A DNA stretch of 13,333 nucleotides from Lachnospira sp. (GTDB lineage Bacteria; Bacillota; Clostridia; Lachnospirales; Lachnospiraceae), in assembly GCA_017626275.1 (NCBI GenBank), contig JAGAJD010000239.1, forward strand, positions 1 through 13,333. Reading direction: 5' to 3'. The translations under genes were made by a program, and so were the position numbers. Under the pieces are notes generated by a model. The model saw only the letters and a list, made by a program, of their open reading frames with translations. It was not told the origin of the DNA and made no database searches. Position 1 is the stretch's first letter. Each line of letters opens with the position of its first letter. Of this stretch, positions 6,829 through 13,333 are shown one piece after another.

Positions 6829-8343
6829 ATGCGAAATGATATTATCACAGACCATAAAGAGCGAATGTTTAATCTAAAAAAATATTATCCGTTTTTTAAG
6901 CTGATTGATGTATCGTTTGCCCAGTTTAAAGAGGGCAGGTACGAAATGCTTGACATGGGATATATCGTTATGGCAGTTCTGCGCTTTTTTATTGAGGAAA
7001 ATAATTTTAAAGAAAAAGAAGTTATATATCCCGAATATCTTGAATTTATATCAGAGCTTTTAAGGCATGATTTTGATTTGGAGCTTTCGGGGGAAGAGTA
7101 TAAGGAAATTGCCGACTACATATTCGATAAGCTGAAAAATGACGGCAGACCGTTTGAATTTACATATTATGACCCGGTTGAAAAGAAAAAACGTGTTTCA
7201 CGAATGAAGATAATAGAGAGCAGCATACGTGAGTCAACGGTATGGTATTCGATAAGCTCCGATGCGATAGAGTTTTATCTTGACACGAAAGAGATTAAGG
7301 ACGAGAGCAGAATAAGCGTACAGCAGCTTCTTCTCGAAAAAATGATACAGGCACAGAACTTTAAGGGCGGTACGGAGGTAATTGCACGTATTAATGATGA
7401 AGTTTCAAGGCTGCAGCTCAAGAAAAACGAAGTTATGGATACGCTCTCAAAGGATATATTTGCGGGAATAGACGCATATGAAGAATTTGTAAGTACGGGA
7501 ATGTGCTGGTTTGCGGAGGAAGAAAAGCTTTTTAAGAAAAATAAGGAGCTTATTGAGGCGGCATATTTAAAGATGGAAGCTGTTGAAAGCACGAGTGAGA
7601 GCTATTACCGCACGATGAATGAAATTTATGAGCTTGATAACCAGTTAAAGGTGGCAATGGGAAGACATGGCGAACTGTTAAAGGCATGCACCGATATGCA
7701 GAAGATGACAGATGAGGCGATAGTGCGTGCAAAATTAGGACGTTTGCGCAGTCACACGGATTTCGGAACGCTTTTAAATGATATGGTGAATAAAGGAAAT
7801 GCGGATTTGCTTGTCACACTGCTTACTCCGCTGTTTATGCCGAATAAAAGAAAGCATTTTGCGTTACCGGCAATAGACGAAGCATTGACCGTTAAGCCTG
7901 TTAAGCAGGAGAAGGCAGAAAAATCGGGAAGCAGAAAACAAGAGGAAATCGTATTTGAAGATGAGCTTGAGGAGCAGAGAATTAAAGAAAATTATACATT
8001 TATAATGCGAAATCTGCTTGCTGCATTTAAAAAGAAAAAGCGTTTTACGCTCTCAGAGTTTGGTGAGGCGATGAGCCGTATGTATTCGCCTGAAATCTTG
8101 AAAAATGCGGACTATTATTCATTTTTTGTAAACCTTTGCCAGAAACAGCGTTATACGATTGGCGGAACGGAAAATAAAGAGAGCTTCTTAGATGAAATCC
8201 TTACGGATACATTTGCGGAGGCTGACAAAATTACGTTCTGTGTACAGCCTGCGGTGCAGGAGGAAAATGCTGCCCGTGACGGACAGTCAGATGGGGATAG
8301 CAGTCAGGAGCAGTCGGAACTGATGTTTTACATTGCAGAATAG
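6829..8343 (+). CDS. jetA: Wadjet system protein JetA, MukF/kleisin-like subunit
   Basis: In Wadjet systems JetA is the kleisin that links the JetC ATPase heads and binds JetB. This 504-residue protein has an N-terminal winged-helix-like region (about 1-110), then FEFTYYDPVEKKKRVSRM. It continues with WYSISSDAIEFYLDTKEI and a helix with the spacing LLLEKMIQAQNFKGGTEVI, followed by INDEVSRLQ. This series resembles the MukF and JetA middle region. Long helical, charged segments cover about 175-300. A low-complexity Lys/Glu linker lies at about 350-385, and a C-terminal helical domain follows from about 390. From memory it matches the JetA family formerly called DUF5716. A GGGAG ribosome binding site precedes ATG 6829. 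jetB follows at once. No transmembrane segment is present. The assignment rests on pattern recognition plus the three-gene context; the Wadjet subtype (I lean to III) is not resolved. Confidence 0.8.
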   Translation: MRNDIITDHKERMFNLKKYYPFFKLIDVSFAQFKEGRYEMLDMGYIVMAVLRFFIEENNFKEKEVIYPEYLEFISELLRHDFDLELSGEEYKEIADYIFDKLKNDGRPFEFTYYDPVEKKKRVSRMKIIESSIRESTVWYSISSDAIEFYLDTKEIKDESRISVQQLLLEKMIQAQNFKGGTEVIARINDEVSRLQLKKNEVMDTLSKDIFAGIDAYEEFVSTGMCWFAEEEKLFKKNKELIEAAYLKMEAVESTSESYYRTMNEIYELDNQLKVAMGRHGELLKACTDMQKMTDEAIVRAKLGRLRSHTDFGTLLNDMVNKGNADLLVTLLTPLFMPNKRKHFALPAIDEALTVKPVKQEKAEKSGSRKQEEIVFEDELEEQRIKENYTFIMRNLLAAFKKKKRFTLSEFGEAMSRMYSPEILKNADYYSFFVNLCQKQRYTIGGTENKESFLDEILTDTFAEADKITFCVQPAVQEENAARDGQSDGDSSQEQSELMFYIAE

Positions 8344-8352
8344 AGGATTGAT

Positions 8353-9111
8353 ATGGAAACCAGAAATTTAGAAAAAGCGTTGGATATTGTGTCAGTGCTG
8401 GTTGCGGGCGAAGATGTTTCGGAACGTGGCGCAAATGCCGCACTCTATCAGGAATACAACACAAATCCGGAAGTATATGACATAGTTATTATGTGTTTAA
8501 AGAAAATGAATTTATCAGTGTATGAGTACAATAATTCCCTGTTTGCAGCACCGAAGGAGCAGCACAGCGTATTCGGTTACAGCAATGAAGAATTAAGAAA
8601 AGAGCTTGGGCTGCGTCTTAATAAGGAATTATATCTTGTGTATTTTATTATCTACAATATTATCATGGAATTCTATACCGATACCTTAAGTACCACCTAT
8701 GCAGAATTTGTAAGAGCAGAAGATATCATCAAAAAGACAGACGAGACGACATCGGGAATGATAGACAGAAAAACGGGATTTGTTCTGAATGAAGTTGAGG
8801 AGAACAGCTTCAGACAGATTGCGCTTAGCTGGGACGAACTTCCGACAGTCACCGCTGACAGCGCAGAGCTTCGTGCAGCCAGAAATTCCAAATCGGGATT
8901 TGTAAAGCTTACGTGTAATTTTCTGGTGAGCCAGAAGCTTTTAAAGGAAAATGAGAACCGGTATTATCCGACAGACCGTTTTAAGGCATTGATTGAGAAT
9001 TATTTTGACGACTCAAATTTTGATAACTCAAAAGGAAGAATGGCACAGCTTTTAGGTGATGAGGCAAAGGAGGACGTATATGCCGCAGATAAACAGAATC
9101 AGGGTGAATAA
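8353..9111 (+). CDS. jetB: Wadjet system protein JetB, MukE/KITE-like subunit (DUF6063-like)
   Basis: JetB is the small KITE-type winged-helix subunit that dimerises and binds the JetA kleisin. This 252-residue protein lies between the kleisin-like and SMC-like genes, as expected. Visible segments include the helical N-terminus ALDIVSVLVAGEDVS, the hydrophobic LGLRLNKELYLVYFIIYNII (about 78-97), EVEENSFRQIALSW, and a final winged-helix-like stretch ending LVSQKLLKENENRYYPTDRF. From memory this agrees with DUF6063, a family found beside JetA-like genes in Clostridia. The hydrophobic stretch contains Tyr and Asn and is more likely a buried helix than a membrane segment. An AGAGGA motif overlapping the jetA stop provides the ribosome binding site. 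The last 32 bases overlap jetC in another reading frame. Confidence comes mainly from gene order and size. Confidence 0.75.
   Translation: METRNLEKALDIVSVLVAGEDVSERGANAALYQEYNTNPEVYDIVIMCLKKMNLSVYEYNNSLFAAPKEQHSVFGYSNEELRKELGLRLNKELYLVYFIIYNIIMEFYTDTLSTTYAEFVRAEDIIKKTDETTSGMIDRKTGFVLNEVEENSFRQIALSWDELPTVTADSAELRAARNSKSGFVKLTCNFLVSQKLLKENENRYYPTDRFKALIENYFDDSNFDNSKGRMAQLLGDEAKEDVYAADKQNQGE
9066..9073 (+). promoter_or_regulatory. Ribosome binding site fixing the jetC start inside jetB
   Basis: AAAGGAGG at 9066-9073 is a near-perfect Shine-Dalgarno sequence lying six bases before ATG 9080. It sits within jetB coding sequence and justifies the 32-nt overlap of jetB and jetC. Confidence 0.85.
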
Positions 9112-12100
9112 TGTAAAATACAATTTCGGCACACAGTATTATGATGATTTTATGATGCGCTTTAACTGCCGTAATACACTCTATGACTTGGCAAACGGCG
9201 GTGGAAAGAGCCTTTTAATGCTTCTTCTTCTGCAGAATGTCATTCCGAACTGCACATTAGATGAGAAACAGCCGATTGAAAAGCTGTTCAGGCAGGGAAG
9301 CGGCAATACGGTTATTCATTCTCTTGTCGAGTGGAAGCTCGATTCCTGCTATCAGAAGGACAATTATAAATATATGACGACCGGATTTTGTGCAAGAAAG
9401 GCAGGAGATGCAGAAAAACATTCGGGTGAACATTCAGGTGTTGAGTATTTTAATTACTGCATTTTTTACAGAGAATTTGGCGATAACGATATAAAAAATC
9501 TGCCGCTTACCGTAAACGGAGAGAGGATTACTTATCAGGGGCTTAAGGATTATTTAAGAGAGCTTGAGAAAAAGGATTTTAATGTATCCGTAAAAATATT
9601 TGACCGTAAGGGCGAGTATCAGCATTTTATCAGTCAGTACGGTCTGTATGAGAGCGAATGGGAAATGATTCGCGGGATTAATAAGACGGAAGGACATGTA
9701 AGAACTTATTTTGAGACTAATTATAAGACAAGCCGCAAGGTTGTCGAGGACCTTTTAATCGAGGAGATTATTCAGAAAGCATTTTATAACAGAATGTCAG
9801 AGGGCGATTCGGATAAAAATGATGAGAGCGTGATGGCACAGACCTTAATGGACATTAAGGAAAAGCTTGTGCAGTTGTCAAGAAAACAGGCGCAGATTAC
9901 CAATTATGACAGACAGACTGCGGTCATGGAGGAATTTGCGGAGTATGTCAGCGGATATACCCATTTGTATGAGGAAAAGGAGCAGTTAAAGGGGCAGCTT
10001 TATGATATGCTTATTGCCTGCAAGGTTCGTCTTTCGGAGTACCGTAAAGAGGAGGCGCACAGGGAAGAAGAAAAGAAGCGTTTAGAGGCGGAAAATGTAC
10101 ACGAACAGATGCTGGTACGGACGGCAGAGGTTATAAGTGAGGAAAATTCGCTTAAAAATGTTCAGGAGCTTATTGCGGCAAATGAGACTGTTAAAAACAG
10201 TTTAAATGAACAGAAGGCAGAGCTTACGGGCAGGCTTGATTTGATGGAGGCGGCAGAGGAGTACCGTGAATATCGCTCCTATGAAAAGCTTGAGCAGGAG
10301 CTTAAGACTGCAATAGGGCAGAGATCGAGAGGAAATGAGGAGCTGGCGGCAGAGCTTACGGGGATTGCAAATGCCGTAAAAAGCTTAATGCTTGAAAAAG
10401 AGGATAAGCTTATAAATGATTCCGAAAGGCTTAAGGCAGAGGCTGACATGGCGGCACAGGCGGCTGCTGACGCTGAGGCGGAATATGACAGGAAGCGTGA
10501 GTATGAAAATACACAGAAAAACCGCCTTGAATTTGTAACAAAGAATATTGAGGAAAAAGAAGAACGTGCGGCAGCTCTTATGGAGAGGTCGGGACTGCTT
10601 GTCATTGAAAAGGTTTCGGAGGAACTCTCGGAATGTCAGAGAAACCATGCGGCGGCGGTAAGTGATGCGGAAGGCTGTGAAAAAAGGCTTTCGGTCACAG
10701 GGGAAAATCTGCGCCTTGAAAGCGGAAAGCTTGAGGCTTTAAAGGTGCGTGAGGCGCATTGCAAAAATAAGCTTGAAGAATACAGGGGAAAGCTTGAAAT
10801 TTGTCAGCAGGCAGAGCAGCAGCTTGAAAAGTTAAAAAATGTATATGCTGAAAATGATACAGGGAAAATTGCGTCTGTAATTCTTGAAAATTACAGGAAA
10901 ATGGAGCTTGAAAGTCTTTCTCTGCAGCAGGAAAGCATGAGCCTTGCGCAGTTTATCGCAAATACGAAGCAGGGAGTATTTGCAGAGACAGACGCATTCC
11001 GTGTGAAGGTAAAACAGTATCTTACCGACCGTTACGGCGATGACGTTAAAGAAGGGCAGAAGTGGCTTGCAGCGCTGCCGGAGGAAAAAAGAAATGAACT
11101 GGCAGAGAAATTTCCTTATATAGAACATTCGTTTGTTATTAATGGCGATTTTACAAGGCTTCAGCAGGATAAGGTGCTTGAGGATTTCGGACGAAGCGGC
11201 TATGTAATTCCTGTTATAAGTGCAGAAATATTGCTTGATGATATGAGTGTGGGACATGATTTAAGCGGAGAGGTATTTGTAAGGAAAAGTCTTGCATTTT
11301 TAAAGGACGAGGCGAAGCGCAGACATGAGGCGGAGCTTGCCGGGGAAGAACTTGAGAATACAGAAAATAAGCTTAAAAGACTGTCGGACAGAAAGACGGT
11401 TGTATGGAACGATTATATTCAGGCACAGCGCTGTGTTGGAACTTTAGATGAAGCAAAGCCTGAAAGACTGCGTGAATTGGAAGCTGAAGCTAAAGAGCTT
11501 TCAAATCAGGTCAGTGACAGCAGAGAATGTATTGACGTCCTGCAAAAAGAGGAGATAGAGATTTCACAGCGCTTAAAAGATATTCGGAGGGCAATTCAGG
11601 ATTACAGGGAACAGGAGAGCTTACTTAAAGAAACAGAACAGCTTTCGGAGCAGATTAAGGAAATCTATAAAGAAAAAAGGCAGATTTCAGAAGATTTAAG
11701 CGAGGCAGCAGATGAACTGCTTTGCCTTAATCAGAAGAAAAATGAAGCAGTACAAAGATTTGAAACTGTAAGAAGTCAGGCGGAGCAGACACAGAAAGCT
11801 CTTTTGCAGTTAAGAAAAGACAGGCAGATTTATGAGCCATACTGTGATGAAAAGTTTGAAGGACAAGCGTATTCCGGTCAGGATATATCTGAGCTTGAGA
11901 GCAGATTTGCCGGATTAAAAATGGCGATAGACGGGAAAAATGCAGATACGCAGGATAAAGAAGCGTTGTTAAAGCAGTACCTTATTGCCATGGATAAGTG
12001 CAGAAAAAACATTTTGCAAAAGCATTTTACAATAGAAGAGATTGCGGAGCGTGTAAGCAGCGGAGCGTGTGAAACGCTTTACGGCAGAGAGGCGGAGCTT

Positions 12101-13333
12101 AAAAGGGAACTGGATAAGGTGAATTTAAGTCTGTCAGAGATCGACGGTGAACTTGAAGCGCAGAATGGACTTATGAACCGCCTTGAGGGAAGTATTGCTC
12201 ACGGAATAAGCCGCATTGAGGAAAATTACGGCAGTTACGAAGCGTTTGTATGTGAAAATCCTGAACAGTTTATTTTGCAGCATAAACAGCAGATAAAGCA
12301 TATAGCAGGGCAGCTTGAAGAACTTAAAGGTAAGTCGCGTGATGCGGCAAAGCTGCTGCAGGATTTTATAGTTATGGAAAAAGACCTCGAAAGAATTGTG
12401 GAAAAAGCAGGTCTTGAAGTTCCGCAGCATGTGGAAAACCTAAAAATTTCCGAAACAACAGCGCTTACCGGTTATGAAAAGGTTCAGAAGGAATTTGACA
12501 GGCTGTGCAGGCTTGAATTTAGAAAGCTTGAGGAATTTGCAAAGAAAAAGGAAAAACTGATAGAGCAGCTTAAAAGCTTTGATGCCGGGGAACTGGCAGA
12601 GGAGGTGCGTTTGTCGGTAAATGTTCCGTCAGATATAGAACAGACGAAGCAACTTGCAGAGCATATCAGGGAGACGAATACCTTTATCGGGCTTGAAAAA
12701 GAGCGCATAGGCAGAGGTATCGAAGATATGGAGCGGATTAAGGAAAATTTTGAGAGCCGCTGTATACAGACCTGCTGCAATATCAAGACGGAGCTTGACA
12801 GGCTGCCGAAGATGTCATGTATTACGATGGATAATGAAAAGATTTCCATGATAGGTCTTAAAATACCTTATGTGAAAGAAGAGGAATATAAGGAACGCAT
12901 GTCTTCATATATTGATGAGACTGTTATGATGGCGGAAAGCTTTGAGAGCGAGCAGGACAGGCTTAAATATATACGAAACAGGCTTACATGGAAGCGTCTT
13001 TTTTCCGTAATTGTAACAGATATGAATTTAATCAGGGTAAATCTGTATAAAAGAGAGCGTATCAAGGATCAGAGCAGATATTTAAGGTATGAGGAAGCTG
13101 TTGGTTCAACAGGTCAGTCACAGGGTATTTATATCCAGTTTTTCATTGCCGTTGTAAACTATATTTCAAGCGTTTATACGATGAAGTCAGAACAGTCCGT
13201 AATCGGAAAAACAATTTTTATTGATAATCCGTTCGGTGCGGCAAAGGATATTTATATTTGGGAACCGATTTTTCAGCTTTTAAAGACTAATCATGTGCAG
13301 CTTATTGTTCCGGCAAGAGGTGCGACACCGGCG
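9080..13333 (+). CDS. jetC: Wadjet system protein JetC, SMC-like ATPase, 3' end beyond the window
   Basis: JetC is the SMC/MukB-like ATPase of Wadjet, thought to extrude DNA loops so that JetD can cut small circles. The frame from ATG 9080 stays open for 1418 codons to the window edge. The N-terminal ATPase lobe has LYDLANGGGKSLL with Lys43-Ser44 as the P-loop. Charged coiled coil fills about 250-640. A globular, hinge-like insert with FPYIEHSFVINGDF and GYVIPVISAEILL lies at about 648-742, and a second coiled coil at about 745-1240. The C-terminal lobe has the ABC signature-like GSTGQSQG at 1342-1349 and Walker B TIFIDNPFG, with Asp1382 followed by Asn1383 where Glu is usual. The sequence ends shortly after, within QLIVPARG, so only a short tail should be missing. 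Pairing of N- and C-terminal lobes around a hinge excludes an ordinary structural coiled-coil protein. SbcC/Rad50 is the main alternative but lacks this gene neighbourhood. Confidence 0.88.
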   Translation, partial: MPQINRIRVNNVKYNFGTQYYDDFMMRFNCRNTLYDLANGGGKSLLMLLLLQNVIPNCTLDEKQPIEKLFRQGSGNTVIHSLVEWKLDSCYQKDNYKYMTTGFCARKAGDAEKHSGEHSGVEYFNYCIFYREFGDNDIKNLPLTVNGERITYQGLKDYLRELEKKDFNVSVKIFDRKGEYQHFISQYGLYESEWEMIRGINKTEGHVRTYFETNYKTSRKVVEDLLIEEIIQKAFYNRMSEGDSDKNDESVMAQTLMDIKEKLVQLSRKQAQITNYDRQTAVMEEFAEYVSGYTHLYEEKEQLKGQLYDMLIACKVRLSEYRKEEAHREEEKKRLEAENVHEQMLVRTAEVISEENSLKNVQELIAANETVKNSLNEQKAELTGRLDLMEAAEEYREYRSYEKLEQELKTAIGQRSRGNEELAAELTGIANAVKSLMLEKEDKLINDSERLKAEADMAAQAAADAEAEYDRKREYENTQKNRLEFVTKNIEEKEERAAALMERSGLLVIEKVSEELSECQRNHAAAVSDAEGCEKRLSVTGENLRLESGKLEALKVREAHCKNKLEEYRGKLEICQQAEQQLEKLKNVYAENDTGKIASVILENYRKMELESLSLQQESMSLAQFIANTKQGVFAETDAFRVKVKQYLTDRYGDDVKEGQKWLAALPEEKRNELAEKFPYIEHSFVINGDFTRLQQDKVLEDFGRSGYVIPVISAEILLDDMSVGHDLSGEVFVRKSLAFLKDEAKRRHEAELAGEELENTENKLKRLSDRKTVVWNDYIQAQRCVGTLDEAKPERLRELEAEAKELSNQVSDSRECIDVLQKEEIEISQRLKDIRRAIQDYREQESLLKETEQLSEQIKEIYKEKRQISEDLSEAADELLCLNQKKNEAVQRFETVRSQAEQTQKALLQLRKDRQIYEPYCDEKFEGQAYSGQDISELESRFAGLKMAIDGKNADTQDKEALLKQYLIAMDKCRKNILQKHFTIEEIAERVSSGACETLYGREAELKRELDKVNLSLSEIDGELEAQNGLMNRLEGSIAHGISRIEENYGSYEAFVCENPEQFILQHKQQIKHIAGQLEELKGKSRDAAKLLQDFIVMEKDLERIVEKAGLEVPQHVENLKISETTALTGYEKVQKEFDRLCRLEFRKLEEFAKKKEKLIEQLKSFDAGELAEEVRLSVNVPSDIEQTKQLAEHIRETNTFIGLEKERIGRGIEDMERIKENFESRCIQTCCNIKTELDRLPKMSCITMDNEKISMIGLKIPYVKEEEYKERMSSYIDETVMMAESFESEQDRLKYIRNRLTWKRLFSVIVTDMNLIRVNLYKRERIKDQSRYLRYEEAVGSTGQSQGIYIQFFIAVVNYISSVYTMKSEQSVIGKTIFIDNPFGAAKDIYIWEPIFQLLKTNHVQLIVPARGATPA

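Noticed and set aside
10279..13065. Several minus-strand open frames of 65-141 codons opposite jetC
   Set aside because: They are Ser/Phe/Leu-rich shadows of a continuous 1418-codon plus-strand frame and have no ribosome binding sites or domains.
6829..13333. A mobile defence island with attachment sites or insertion sequences around the jet genes
   Set aside because: No tRNA gene, direct repeat, integrase, transposase or inverted repeat was seen on the left side. The right side is outside the window.
1..13333. CRISPR array, tandem repeats or riboswitch
   Set aside because: No regularly spaced repeats or recognisable riboswitch core were seen. The window is nearly all coding apart from the SRP RNA region.

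Overview
This window looks like the chromosome of a low-GC Gram-positive bacterium in the class Clostridia, most likely family Lachnospiraceae. That placement rests on AT-leaning coding DNA, strong AGGAGG-type ribosome binding sites, the order tadA - SRP RNA - dnaX - ebfC - recR (the order I know from Bacillus subtilis), and protein families I associate with Lachnospiraceae. No species can be named from the sequence alone.

Layout. Bases 1-1654 (+): the 3' part of tatD, then rsmA (16S rRNA dimethyladenosine transferase). Bases 1748-2758 (+): a protein of unknown function with an acidic middle. Bases 2746-3781 (-): tadA (tRNA adenosine deaminase) followed by an overlapping GNAT acetyltransferase gene, running convergently into the unknown gene. 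Bases 3791-3866: two back-to-back promoters, one for tadA and one for the RNA to its right. Bases 3872-4186 (+): a large SRP RNA (scRNA with Alu domain) and its intrinsic terminator. Bases 4235-6806 (+): dnaX, ebfC and recR, with stop-start overlaps. Bases 6829-13333 (+): three genes read as jetA, jetB and jetC of a Wadjet (MukBEF/MksBEF-like) SMC system. jetC remains open at the right edge after 1418 codons. The nuclease subunit jetD, if present, lies beyond the window.

How the genes fit together. The left and middle parts are housekeeping: rRNA and tRNA modification, protein targeting, the replication clamp loader and recombinational repair. The Wadjet-type operon begins 22 bp after recR with no mobile element, tRNA gene, repeat or visible terminator between them. 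It may therefore be co-transcribed with dnaX-ebfC-recR, and it shows no sign of recent insertion. Wadjet complexes are known to recognise and cut small circular DNA such as plasmids.

Points worth a second look are an in-phase run of eight A's in dnaX that could produce a gamma-like short subunit, a tadA promoter placed so close to the start codon that the mRNA should be leaderless, and unusual ATPase motifs in JetC, including Asp-Asn instead of Asp-Glu at Walker B.
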